From: JAEUMD01 sp050250815
GTDB lineage: Bacteria > Pseudomonadota > Alphaproteobacteria > Rhizobiales > Hyphomicrobiaceae
Assembly: GCA_050250815.1 (NCBI GenBank)
Contig: JBFWNY010000015.1
Span: forward strand, 1-64,000
Direction: 5' to 3'
DNA: 64,000 bases
Shown: in pieces, positions 52,720 through 61,500 of the stretch
How the letters are laid out: the number at the start of each line of letters is the position of its first letter
Numbering within the stretch: position 1 is the stretch's first letter
The notes under the pieces: generated by a model
What the model was told of the DNA's origin: nothing
What the model saw: the letters and a program-made list of their open reading frames with translations, nothing else
Database searches by the model: none
Position numbers and translations under genes: made by a program

Positions 52720-53331
52720 TTATGCCGCGGCGCTCGGGCGGGCCGCCACGGCCTCATGCCAGCGCGCCACGTTGGCGTACCCCGTGGGCCTGTCGATGCG
52801 GGCGGGCTTCATGAACTCCAGCGCCACCAGAAAAGTGACGTCGGCAATCGAATAGGAATGGCCTGCCAGAAAGGGCCGGTCGGCGAGCCTGTCCTCGAAG
52901 ATGGCCAGCGCTTCGAGCGCACGCTGCCGATTGGCCTCCGCCCACTGCGGCACCTGCGGCACCTCCAGGTGCGCCATCTTCGGGTGGAGATGCCGGAAAA
53001 CCTGAGCCACCGGGTAGAAGAATCCCAGCTCCACCCGCCGCTGCCACATCTCGACCTCGGCGCGGCCCAGCGCGCCCTGCCCAAACAGGGCCGGCTCGGG
53101 TTGCAGCTCCTCGAAATACCGGCAAATGGCCACGGTCTCGGTCAGCACGGTGCCGTCATCGAGCACGAGAATGGGCACGCGCTGGAACGGGTTGAGGCGG
53201 GTGAACTCCGGTGACTTCAGCGCTCCAACCATCAGGTCGCGATCCTCGAAGCGCACGTCGATACCCTTCTCCGCGAGGAAGATCCGGACGCGCCTGGGAT
53301 TGGGTGCGCCTCGCGTCTCAATGATATGCAT
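52720..53331 (-). CDS. Glutathione S-transferase
   Basis: Protein of 203 residues with a canonical GST fold. The N-terminal thioredoxin domain is IIETRGAPNPRRVRIFLAEKGI with the glutathione-binding RVPILVLDDGTVLTETVAICRYFEE. The C-terminal helical domain is FLAGHSYSIADVTFLVALEF (the conserved N-capping Asp). It is a single gene downstream of the nuclease gene on the same strand. Confidence 0.93.
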   Translation of the reverse strand: MHIIETRGAPNPRRVRIFLAEKGIDVRFEDRDLMVGALKSPEFTRLNPFQRVPILVLDDGTVLTETVAICRYFEELQPEPALFGQGALGRAEVEMWQRRVELGFFYPVAQVFRHLHPKMAHLEVPQVPQWAEANRQRALEALAIFEDRLADRPFLAGHSYSIADVTFLVALEFMKPARIDRPTGYANVARWHEAVAARPSAAA

Positions 53332-53385
53332 GGGGGCTGTCTCTGCTCAGGTCTGCGAGGCGCCGGTCGACGGGCCCCCGGTCGA

Positions 53386-53961
53386 TCATTTACCGATCCC
53401 GCGCTCGTGCCGCCACTCCTGCGGCATCTGAAACTGACCGCTCCAAAGTCCGCGCCGCTCGTGTTGCGCCGCACGCTCCTCGCTGCGGTAGCCACCAAAC
53501 GACACCGCGAAGCCGCGCTCCACCATGGCCCGGTTGACATCGGTTGTGCCTGCCACGCAAAGCGCCAGCGCCCGGTCGTGCTTGTCGATCTCGACCGACC
53601 GGCAGCGCACGGTGCGGTTGCCCACCAGCGCCCGTAGCTCGCGTGCGGCCGCCTCTCCGCAGGACCAGTCCCGGCCGTCGCGCTGGCAGATCTGCCGCCC
53701 TTCCGGCGCGTCGATGTTCTTGAGGCGTATTTCCCGGCCGTCGATTACCAGACTGTCGCCGTCGATCACCCGGGCTATCCCGGAGATTTCCGTGCCCGGC
53801 GTGAGCGTCGGCCCCTTCCCTTCGCGCTCGAAAAGCCCCGGTTGCAGACGGCCGAGGATTGCCAGCAGGACGAGCAGGATAAGCCCGGCAATGAGACGCA
53901 TGTGCCTCGGTTGCCTCGACAATCGTCGCCCGATCGCTGCCAACACCGTGTCGCGCCGCAT
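53386..53961 (-). CDS. Membrane-anchored thermonuclease (SNase) family protein
   Basis: Protein of 191 residues with one N-terminal transmembrane helix (LIAGLILLVLLAILGRL). A staphylococcal-nuclease domain follows: GIARVIDGDSLVIDGREIRLKNIDAPEG, CGEAAARELRALVGNR, DRALALCVAGTTDVNRAMVERG. The catalytic Arg and Asp positions (IRLKNIDAPE, HDRALALC) are present. It is probably an extracytoplasmic nuclease. It is divergent from the sensor kinase. Confidence 0.9.
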   Translation of the reverse strand: MRRDTVLAAIGRRLSRQPRHMRLIAGLILLVLLAILGRLQPGLFEREGKGPTLTPGTEISGIARVIDGDSLVIDGREIRLKNIDAPEGRQICQRDGRDWSCGEAAARELRALVGNRTVRCRSVEIDKHDRALALCVAGTTDVNRAMVERGFAVSFGGYRSEERAAQHERRGLWSGQFQMPQEWRHERGIGK

Positions 53962-54100
53962 CGAGATAACCCTACGTTAGCGAATTGGACCGAGATTAAC
54001 GGACAATTGGTGCGACTACGTGCGAGCGCGCTCCGAGGGCGTCCCCGAATACCACATTCCGGCGCGGATCGAGCGAACGTCGAACCTGTGCCGGCCACAC

Positions 54101-55783
54101 ATGACGAGCGGAATGGATCACGCGCCCACGAATTCGGCCGGCACGCCCTCCGTTGCGGGTCGCGGAGCGCGCACCCGCTCGAGCGGCGATTTGCGCGAGA
54201 CCCGCGAACGCCTTGCGCGGGGCAGCGACGTCAAGCCCGAGTTCGAGTACGAGATGCTGTCCATCTTCGTGCGCAACGAGCTTTCGGCTGCCGTCACCAT
54301 CACCGGCCTGTCGGCGATCTTCTCGCTCGCCTCGATGTTCTGGGCGCCGGTCCAGCAGGCGATCCTCTGGCTGTTCCTGGTCATCGCCTCCAAGGTTCTG
54401 CAGCTGGAGTTCTGCCGCCGCTTCCAGCTCACGCCACGGTCCGAAATCGACCTGCCGGCCTGGCGCCGCCGGCTGTTCTTCTCCGAATTGCTAAGCGGCA
54501 TCACCTGGGCCGGGTTCGCTCTCGTGGGCGTGGGTGCCGACATGCACGGCGCGCAGGCGCCACTGTTCTCCTCGCACGTGTTCCTGTTCGCCGCGCTGAT
54601 CGTCGTGCTGGCGATCCGCATGACGTTCGCCTCCACCGTCATCCCCATCCTGTACGCCGGTACGATCCCGATGACGCTGGCCGTCGTCGCGCGCCTCGTG
54701 CTTCTGTCCGACCCCTTCTACGTCGCACTCGCGCTGATGGCGGCGGGCGTTCATATCTATTTCGTCGTGCTGGCGCGCGGCCTCAACACCACGGCACTCG
54801 CAATGCTCGAGTTCCGCGCGCAGAAGGATGCCCTGATTGCCGAGCTTGCCGAGGAGAAGTCGTTCTCCGACGAGGCACGGCGCCGCGCTGAAGCCGCCAA
54901 CAAGGCCAAGTCGCGATTTCTCGCAACCATGAGCCACGAATTGAGGACCCCGCTCAACGCCATCATGGGCTTCTCCGAGGTGATGAAAGGCGAGATCCTC
55001 GGGCCGATGGCCAATCCGATCTACAAGGAATACGCATCCAATATCCATGACAGCGGCCGCCATCTGCTCAATCTCATCAACGAGATCCTTGATCTGTCGC
55101 GCATCGAGGCGGGGCGCTATGAGCTGCACGAGGAGCCGATGCGGCTCATCGACGTCGCCGAGGACTGCCACCGGCTGCTCAAGCTGCGCGCCGAGAGCAA
55201 AGGGCTGCAGATCGTGGAGGATTTCGACGACAACATGCCCCAGGTCTGGGCCGATCAGCGCGCCATCCGTCAGATCTGTCTCAACCTGCTGTCGAATGCG
55301 CTCAAATTCACCCCCAAGGGCGGCCGCATCACCCTCAAGGTCGCGATCACGCCGGACGGCGGCCAGATGATTTCGGTCCGCGACACCGGACCAGGCATCC
55401 CCGAGGAAGAAATTCCCAAGGTCCTGCAGGCGTTCGGCCAAGGCTCGCTCGCCCACCAGACGGCGGAAGGCGGCACCGGGCTCGGGCTGCCGATCGTCAA
55501 GAACCTCATCGAGTTGCATGGCGGCTCTTTCGATCTCAGGTCGGAGCTGCGCAAGGGCACGGAGGCTTTGGCGTTTCTACCGCGTAAGCGGATCATGCAT
55601 GCCATGCCGCCGTTGCAGCCCCTGGGCCGCGAGCGGCATCGCCGCGAGGATGGGCCTTACGCGGCTCCCCCGGCTTCGGGAGCCTCGACGCGCGCGCCCA
55701 AGCTCGTTTCCCCGGTCGCATCTCATACCGAACGCGGGAGCGGGCGGCATGGCAGGCACGCGCATCTTATCGGCGCGGAATAG
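54101..55783 (+). CDS. Membrane sensor histidine kinase (PdhS/DivJ/PleC-like), orphan
   Basis: Protein of 560 residues from ATG 54101 (ATG 54113 possible). After a basic leader it has six transmembrane helices (residues about 50-225), a coiled coil (AELAEEKSFSDEARRRAEAANKAK), the H-box RFLATMSHELRTPLNAIMGFSEVM, N-box NLLSNALKFTPKGG, G1 RDTGPGIPEEE and G2 GGTGLGLPIVKNL. The H-box and following sequence match the PdhS-family kinases that act on cell-cycle regulators such as DivK in Alphaproteobacteria. A disordered C-terminal tail of about 65 residues is unusual. No response regulator is adjacent. Confidence 0.9.
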   Translation: MTSGMDHAPTNSAGTPSVAGRGARTRSSGDLRETRERLARGSDVKPEFEYEMLSIFVRNELSAAVTITGLSAIFSLASMFWAPVQQAILWLFLVIASKVLQLEFCRRFQLTPRSEIDLPAWRRRLFFSELLSGITWAGFALVGVGADMHGAQAPLFSSHVFLFAALIVVLAIRMTFASTVIPILYAGTIPMTLAVVARLVLLSDPFYVALALMAAGVHIYFVVLARGLNTTALAMLEFRAQKDALIAELAEEKSFSDEARRRAEAANKAKSRFLATMSHELRTPLNAIMGFSEVMKGEILGPMANPIYKEYASNIHDSGRHLLNLINEILDLSRIEAGRYELHEEPMRLIDVAEDCHRLLKLRAESKGLQIVEDFDDNMPQVWADQRAIRQICLNLLSNALKFTPKGGRITLKVAITPDGGQMISVRDTGPGIPEEEIPKVLQAFGQGSLAHQTAEGGTGLGLPIVKNLIELHGGSFDLRSELRKGTEALAFLPRKRIMHAMPPLQPLGRERHRREDGPYAAPPASGASTRAPKLVSPVASHTERGSGRHGRHAHLIGAE

Positions 55784-55936
55784 CAGTGCGAAGGCGGCAC
55801 CTCACGGTCGGTCCGGCGCGTCCTATCCCCCCAAGCCCGTTGCGCCCGCTTCCGCGCGCAACTACATGAACTCCGTGCCGCGATGAGCCCATCCGGCTCG
55901 TGTCCGATGGGCTGACGGTCATGCGAGGACACCAGC

Positions 55937-56131
55937 TTGGAATCACCCTGTGTGGACGTGTGCGAGATCGAGACGGCAAGCGGCCTGTGCAAGGGCTGCC
56001 GCCGCACCCTAGATGAAATCGCGCGCTGGTCGTCGATGTCGGATGACGAACGTCGCGGCGTGATGCTCGCGCTGCCAGCACGGCGGCTCCAGTCCGATTC
56101 GGTCGGCGCGGGACGCCCAGCAAGGAGCTAG
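55937..56131 (+). CDS. DUF1289 family small protein
   Basis: Protein of 64 residues that starts with TTG 55937, the only in-frame start after the upstream stop, with GAGG eight bases before it. It has the DUF1289 signature: SPCVDVCEIETASGLCKGCRRTLDEIARW (four Cys, probably metal-binding), then SDDERRGVMLALPARR. It lies three bases upstream of the first retropepsin-like gene, so it is probably co-translated. Confidence 0.88.
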   Translation: MESPCVDVCEIETASGLCKGCRRTLDEIARWSSMSDDERRGVMLALPARRLQSDSVGAGRPARS

Positions 56132-56134
56132 CTC

Positions 56135-56839
56135 ATGGTCGTGTGGCTGATCCTGCTTCTGGCGGCGCTGGTCGTGGCGTTCCTCGTGCTATCCGGAAAC
56201 GCCGAGCTCGCCGAGGTGCTGGCTGAAACCGATATCGCGGCCTACGCCGGAGCGGGCATCCTGTCGCTCTATGTCCTGTTCCTGCTATCGGGCCACGCGG
56301 GGCGCATCGGGCAGGCCCTCAAGCATCTGTCGATCTGGGCGGCGCTGACACTTTGCCTCGTCGTCGGCTACTCCTACCGGGACGACGTCTCGCGCATCGC
56401 GGCGCGCGTCGCCGGAGACCTCATGCCGCCGGGAACCGTCATCGAGATGGAACCGGGTGCCGAAGGCGAGCGCGCGGTGCGCATCCGCAAGCGACGGGAC
56501 AGTCATTTCGTCGCCCGCACGACCGTCAACGACGCATCCGTTTCGATGCTGGTCGACACCGGCGCGTCCACGGTCGTCCTTACACCTGCCGACGCGCAGC
56601 GGGCGGGCGTTCCGGTGGACGAGCTGTCCTACACGGTTGCCGTCAACACCGCCAACGGCGTCGCCTACGCAGCTCCTGTCCGCCTTCGACGCATCGCGAT
56701 CGGTCCGATCGAGGTCCGCAACGTGGAAGCGCTCGTCGCCAAGCCCGGCGGACTGTCGGAAAGCCTGCTCGGTATGAGTTTCTTAAGACGATTGCGGTCT
56801 TTTGATTTCTCGGGCGAGTACCTCACGCTCCGGGGCTGA
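56135..56839 (+). CDS. TIGR02281 family membrane aspartic protease (retropepsin-like), copy 1
   Basis: Protein of 234 residues. It has N-terminal transmembrane helices (LILLLAALVVAFLVLSGN, AGAGILSLYVLFLLSG, HLSIWAALTLCLVVGY) and then a clan AA aspartic-protease domain with the catalytic motif MLVDTGASTVVLT and LLGMSFLRRLRSFDF at the end. A single domain implies a homodimeric active site, as in retropepsins. It lies 48 bases upstream of a paralogue. Confidence 0.9.
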   Translation: MVVWLILLLAALVVAFLVLSGNAELAEVLAETDIAAYAGAGILSLYVLFLLSGHAGRIGQALKHLSIWAALTLCLVVGYSYRDDVSRIAARVAGDLMPPGTVIEMEPGAEGERAVRIRKRRDSHFVARTTVNDASVSMLVDTGASTVVLTPADAQRAGVPVDELSYTVAVNTANGVAYAAPVRLRRIAIGPIEVRNVEALVAKPGGLSESLLGMSFLRRLRSFDFSGEYLTLRG

Positions 56840-56887
56840 CGTGCGCCGTGCACCATCCGCCCCGGACCTGATAGGGCGAGTTGTGCG

Positions 56888-57454
56888 ATGTCGACGGGAA
56901 TGCAGGGCGTGGTCCGCGAGGCGCTGTCCTGGGTCGTCGTTGCCGCAGGCCTCGCGCTGGTACTGCTGAACTTCGATACCATCCGCGCTTTCAATGCCGC
57001 TCTGATCGGTATTCCACCACCCGGTCAGGAGCGGGATGAGGCAACCGCATCGCGCGAGCAGACCGCTACCCGCGTTCGCTCCGGCGACACCGTGGAGTTG
57101 CGGTCCGGCGGCCACGGCCATTATCAGACGGATGCCGAGATCAACAGCCGCGATATTCCTGTCCTCGTCGACACGGGTGCCTCGATGGTCGTGCTCACCT
57201 ACGAAGACGCGGAACGCGCCGGCATCTACGTGCGGCCGTCTGATTTCACGGCCACCTCGCGCACCGCCAATGGCACGGCCAAGAACGCACCGGTCACCCT
57301 CGACCGCGTGTGCATCGATTCAATCTGCGTCCGCGACGTCCAGGCAATGGTCGCCGAGCCCGGGCGCCTGCATGTCACCCTGCTGGGCATGACCTTCCTG
57401 GGCCGCCTGTCCCGCGTCGATATGCGCTCGGGTACGCTGGTCCTCCAGGAATAA
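56888..57454 (+). CDS. TIGR02281 family membrane aspartic protease (retropepsin-like), copy 2
   Basis: Protein of 188 residues, paralogue of the preceding gene with a single N-terminal helix (LSWVVVAAGLALVLLNF). The catalytic VLVDTGASMVVLTYEDAE and the closing VTLLGMTFLGRLSRVDMR correspond exactly to copy 1. The domain also has a Cys pair (RVCIDSICVRD) absent from copy 1. Homo- or hetero-dimers of the two copies are possible. Confidence 0.9.
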   Translation: MSTGMQGVVREALSWVVVAAGLALVLLNFDTIRAFNAALIGIPPPGQERDEATASREQTATRVRSGDTVELRSGGHGHYQTDAEINSRDIPVLVDTGASMVVLTYEDAERAGIYVRPSDFTATSRTANGTAKNAPVTLDRVCIDSICVRDVQAMVAEPGRLHVTLLGMTFLGRLSRVDMRSGTLVLQE

Positions 57455-57644
57455 GCCTGAGTGGCGGAGGAAGCCGCGCCACCAAACCGCCTCAGGTCAG
57501 CGCTCAATAGCGCCGCCTGTTCCAGCCGGTGTCCGGCTGCCCCGACGGATCGCCCCCCGAATTCGACCTTCTTCCGAAACCGGGCACTTTCCTCCCCGAC
57601 CGCCAGGCTCTAGCTTCCGCCCGCACCAGATGAGGGACCAGACG

Positions 57645-59144
57645 ATGCTGCCTACGCCACGCGCCGACCTGAAGCCGAATTCTGCCGACTTCGAGCGATT
57701 GCCCCTTGTCAAGCCGACCGGCTTCCGAGAGTACGATGCGCGCTGGCTGTTCCCCGACGAGATCAACCTGATGGGACTGAACTGCGTCGGGCTCGGCATG
57801 GCGCGCTTGTTCGACGAACGGGGCGTGAAGAAGCGCATCGTCGTCGGCCACGACTACCGGTGGTACTCGGGCTCGGTGAAGCAGGCGCTGATGACGGGCC
57901 TGCTGGCCGGCGGCTTCGAGGTGCACGATATCGGCCTCGCCCTGTCTCCCATGGCCTACTACGCGCAGTTTGCCCTCGACGTCGAAGGCGTCGCCATGGT
58001 CACCGCCAGCCACAACGACAACGGCTGGACGGGCATCAAGATGGGTCTGTCGCGGCCGCTCACCTTCGGACCCGAGGAGATGGGTCGCCTCAAGGAAATC
58101 GTTCTGGCAGGGGACCTCGCCGCGCCCGGCGGCGGTAGCTACTACTTCGTTCGCGACATGGGCGAGCGCTACATGAAGGCGCTTGCCGACCGCCCGAAGC
58201 TCAAGCGGCGCCTCAAGGTGGTGGCGGCCTGCGGCAACGGCACGGCGGGCGCCTTTGCACCTCAGGTGCTCGCGGCGATCGGCTGCGACGTCATCCCGCT
58301 CGACGCCACGCTCGATCATTCGTTCCCGCGCTACAATCCCAATCCTGAAGACCTTACAATGCTGCATGCCATCGCCGACGCGGTGCGCGAGCACAAGGCC
58401 GATGTCGGCCTGGGCTTCGACGGTGACGGCGACCGTTGCGGCGTCGTCGACAACGAGGGCCACGAGATCTTCGCCGACAAGGTCGGTGTGATGCTGGCGC
58501 GCGACATTTCAAGCCTGCACAGCAAGGCCCGCTTCGTCGCCGACGTGAAGTCGACCGGCCTGTTCCTGACCGACCCCGTGCTGCAGGCCAACGGCGCCAC
58601 GACCACCTACTGGAAGACCGGCCATTCCTACATAAAGCGCTTCAGCCACGAGACCAAGGCGCTGGTCGGCTTCGAGAAGTCCGGCCACTTCTTCTTCAAC
58701 CCGCCGCTCGGCCGCGGCTACGACGACGGCCTCGTCGCCGCCATTGCCATCCTCGACATGCTCGACCGCAACCCCGACAAGTCGATGGCCGATCTCAAGA
58801 ACGCCCTGCCCAAGACATGGCAGTCGCCAACCATGTCACCGCACTGCGACGACGACAAGAAGTACGGCGTGGTGGACAGGGTTGTGGCACACTTCCAACG
58901 CGCCAAGGCTTCAGGGACGACGGTCGCAGGGCAGCCGATCCGCGAGCTCATCACCGTCAACGGAGTGCGCGTCGTACTTGCGGACGGCACCTGGGGTCTT
59001 GTACGGGCGTCTTCCAACAAGCCCGAACTGGTTGTCGTTGTCGAAAGCCCTACATCGGAAGCCAACATGCGGGCGATCTTCGCCGTCCTTGACGCGGAGC
59101 TCGCAACCCATCCTGAGGTCGGTGCCTACAATCAGAAGATCTGA
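57645..59144 (+). CDS. Phosphomannomutase/phosphoglucomutase
   Basis: Interconverts hexose 1- and 6-phosphates; 499 residues from ATG 57645, preferred over ATG 57630 because GAGGGA lies seven bases upstream. Motifs: FREYDARWLFP, IVVGHDYRW, the phosphoserine loop VTASHNDNGWTGIKMG, the metal-binding GLGFDGDGDRCGVVD, the sugar loop GFEKSGHFFF and the phosphate loop VRASSNKPELVVVVES. It probably feeds GDP-mannose or related precursors to envelope polysaccharide, including the locus at 4.5-13.6 kb. Confidence 0.94.
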   Translation: MLPTPRADLKPNSADFERLPLVKPTGFREYDARWLFPDEINLMGLNCVGLGMARLFDERGVKKRIVVGHDYRWYSGSVKQALMTGLLAGGFEVHDIGLALSPMAYYAQFALDVEGVAMVTASHNDNGWTGIKMGLSRPLTFGPEEMGRLKEIVLAGDLAAPGGGSYYFVRDMGERYMKALADRPKLKRRLKVVAACGNGTAGAFAPQVLAAIGCDVIPLDATLDHSFPRYNPNPEDLTMLHAIADAVREHKADVGLGFDGDGDRCGVVDNEGHEIFADKVGVMLARDISSLHSKARFVADVKSTGLFLTDPVLQANGATTTYWKTGHSYIKRFSHETKALVGFEKSGHFFFNPPLGRGYDDGLVAAIAILDMLDRNPDKSMADLKNALPKTWQSPTMSPHCDDDKKYGVVDRVVAHFQRAKASGTTVAGQPIRELITVNGVRVVLADGTWGLVRASSNKPELVVVVESPTSEANMRAIFAVLDAELATHPEVGAYNQKI

Positions 59145-59264
59145 GCGAATGCTCCGCGAGCCTGCGGCAACGTCTCGTTCATGTCGCTATGCCAGCGTGG
59201 CTCCGTAAAGGGCCACCGGGCCCGCCCAGCATCCGTCAACCTCCAGACAAGAGCACGCACCGCC

Positions 59265-59834
59265 ATGATCTCGCGCAGCGCGCCGCAGCGACGCCAACGC
59301 ATCGCGGACCTGGCCGCCGCCTACGAGTCCGCGCCATTGGAAGAGCGCCGCGCCGCCGCACTCGACTACCTGTTCGAGGTAGCCGAGCTGCTGTCTATCG
59401 AGCATGGAGACGAGGCGATCATCGCGCCGCTGCTCGACATTATCCCCTACGTCGCCGATCCATCCGACAGCCCATTGTTCGACGATCGCCGCAACGAGCG
59501 GTCGCCGCCGAGCGTCGCGGTCCTCACCCGCGCGGCGGTCGCGATCGACGTCTGGCAGTCAATGGGCCACACCGCAGACTCGGCTGCCCAGGCAGTGGCA
59601 CGGCAGATGGTCAACGCGCGCGCCAGTCTGCCTTCCGACGGCGGCGACGTGCGCGGATGGAAGCGGCTGCTGATCTGGCGGGATCGCTTGCTTCAACTGA
59701 AGAGGCCTGCGGAGGCGTGGACCGACTACGTCGCCCTCACGCGTGAAATCGAGCGGATGCCGCGGGCCCAGGTCGTCCGGCGCGCTCAGGACGGAACGCT
59801 TTGGGACATTCGTGCGCGTGCCAAGCCCGGCTGA
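59265..59834 (+). CDS. Conserved-looking protein of unknown function
   Basis: Predicted 189-residue protein from ATG 59265. It is mostly helical and charged, without signal peptide or membrane helix: RQRIADLAAAYESAPLEERRAAALDYLFEVAELL, IIAPLLDIIPYVAD, DVRGWKRLLIWRDRLLQLKR. I do not recognise the family. It follows the mutase gene by 120 bases on the same strand and converges on the SoxW-like gene. Confidence 0.65.
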   Translation: MISRSAPQRRQRIADLAAAYESAPLEERRAAALDYLFEVAELLSIEHGDEAIIAPLLDIIPYVADPSDSPLFDDRRNERSPPSVAVLTRAAVAIDVWQSMGHTADSAAQAVARQMVNARASLPSDGGDVRGWKRLLIWRDRLLQLKRPAEAWTDYVALTREIERMPRAQVVRRAQDGTLWDIRARAKPG

Positions 59835-59861
59835 GGCATCTCGGCCGCGACCCGCTAGCGG

Positions 59862-60569
59862 TCAGTTGACCTTGTCCTTGCCGGTGGCTCGCTCCTTCTC
59901 CAGACGCTCGCGCTCAGCGTAGCGCTCCAGGTGGAAGCGCTGGAAGTTGCGGTCCTTCTCGTAGACCTTGGCCCGCACCCAGGTGAACATGTCGTAGAAC
60001 GTCCCCGGGCCAATTCCCAAGTTCATGCGCGCAACCTCGAGCGGCGCACCCCATTGGCCCTTCAAACCGTCGATGTCCTCCTTGAAGAAGATGACGGTCG
60101 GCGTGAACATGATGCCCCAACGCTCGGCAAGCTTCTTCTCCGGCATCTTCTCGCCGTCGAAATCCGTGACCTCGCGCGCGCCCCACATGTCGAACTGGAT
60201 GACGGCGAAGTTCTCCCGCACATAGTCGTTGATGTAGCGCTTCTTCAGCACCTCGGTGTGCATCTTCACGCAGTAGATGCAGCCGCGCTGTTCGAAGATG
60301 ATGGCGAGGCGCTTGCCCTTCGCCTTGGCCTCCGCAAAGTCCTCGCGAAGATCGAAGAACGATTGCACGAACCATTTCTGATGATAGATGCCGTCGTCGC
60401 CTTTGGATGGTTCCACCGGCGGAGCGTCCGCGCCCATCGCTGGCGGCAGGACCGTGGATGGCTCAGCGATCGCGGGTGCCGCAACGGGGCTGCCAACTGA
60501 GAGAAGCACGCCGAGCGCCAGCACCAGCGCGAACCTATGCCGTGCGGCGGAGCGTGATGAGCAAGACAT
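59862..60569 (-). CDS. Exported SoxW-like thioredoxin, copy 2
   Basis: Paralogue of the protein at 28621, 235 residues from ATG 60569. The signal peptide is FALVLALGVLLSVGSPVAAPA. The active site is EQRGCIYCVKMHTEV (CIYC), with the shared blocks KWFVQSFFDLREDFAEAKAKGK, VTDFDGEKMPEKKLAERW, MFTPTVIFF and FTWVRAKVYEKD. It has a basic C-terminal tail. It lies 64 bases downstream of a TauE/SafE permease on the same strand, consistent with a role in handling reduced sulfur in the periplasm. Confidence 0.88.
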   Translation of the reverse strand: MSCSSRSAARHRFALVLALGVLLSVGSPVAAPAIAEPSTVLPPAMGADAPPVEPSKGDDGIYHQKWFVQSFFDLREDFAEAKAKGKRLAIIFEQRGCIYCVKMHTEVLKKRYINDYVRENFAVIQFDMWGAREVTDFDGEKMPEKKLAERWGIMFTPTVIFFKEDIDGLKGQWGAPLEVARMNLGIGPGTFYDMFTWVRAKVYEKDRNFQRFHLERYAERERLEKERATGKDKVN

Positions 60570-60633
60570 GCGGCCTCTCCGTTGGCTTGGACTTGGCCCA
60601 GTGTAGGGGCTGGTCGTCGGCCGCGCCACCCCA

Positions 60634-61476
60634 TCAGCCACCGGACAACAGAATGGACAGGAAGCGGGAGACGACCACGCAGAGGAACAGAGCAAAGGCC
60701 TGTTCCAGGCGCCGTTTGGGGATGCCATGGGCAAGACGCACGCCCATCGGGGCCATCATCACACTGAGTGGAATGATGAGTGCCGCACCGATCAGGCTGA
60801 CGTAGCCGAGCGACAAAGGCGGCGTGCCGGCCACGCCCCAGCCCGCCCAGATAAAACCCAGCGTACCGGGGATCGAGATCATCGGACCGAAGCCCGAGGA
60901 TGTGCCCACCGCCTGCAACACCGAGCGGCCGTAGAGCGTCATCATGGCGACCGTGAAGGCCGCGCCGCCGATGGAAATGAGCACCGATACGTAACCCACG
61001 ACCGTCGCATAGGCCTCGACGAGCCGGCTCTTGGGGATCTCGTCGCCCAGTCGCCATGTGTCGCGGCCGAACCAGAGCTTCAACGCCATGATCGAGCCGA
61101 ACACGACCCAGAACCACTTGAGCGCGGTGCTCGACACGCCGCTGGCAGTCAGAATGCCCGCGATGACGCCAAGCACGGTCCACGGTCCGAGGCGGCGCAG
61201 CAGGTCCATGTCCACCGACCCCTTGGCGCGATGCGCCGAGAAGGAGCGGAACGAGGTCGGCACGATGACGGCGAGCGAAGTGCCCAGCGCCATGTGCATG
61301 CGGATCCCGGGATCGACACCAAGCGCCGCAAAGGTCTCATAGAGGACTGGCACCATGATGCCGCCGCCGCCGATACCGAGCAGTCCCGACAGCAGGCCGA
61401 CCATCGCGCCCGCGGCCGCAAGCGCCAGGACCAGCAACGCCAGACCGGAGGCGGACATGGTGATCTCGACCGGCAT
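60634..61476 (-). CDS. TauE/SafE family membrane permease
   Basis: Probable sulfite or organosulfonate exporter of 280 residues. The start at ATG 61476 follows GGGGAAGGA. About eight transmembrane helices; the first repeat has the family motif GLLSGLLGIGGGGIMVPVL and the second SIGGAAFTVAMMTLYG. The substrate is not certain in this family, but the SoxW-like thioredoxin immediately downstream favours sulfur compounds. The dusA gene lies 24 bases upstream. Confidence 0.9.
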   Translation of the reverse strand: MPVEITMSASGLALLVLALAAAGAMVGLLSGLLGIGGGGIMVPVLYETFAALGVDPGIRMHMALGTSLAVIVPTSFRSFSAHRAKGSVDMDLLRRLGPWTVLGVIAGILTASGVSSTALKWFWVVFGSIMALKLWFGRDTWRLGDEIPKSRLVEAYATVVGYVSVLISIGGAAFTVAMMTLYGRSVLQAVGTSSGFGPMISIPGTLGFIWAGWGVAGTPPLSLGYVSLIGAALIIPLSVMMAPMGVRLAHGIPKRRLEQAFALFLCVVVSRFLSILLSGG

Positions 61477-61500
61477 GTCCTTCCCCCGCGCTGTCGCGCA

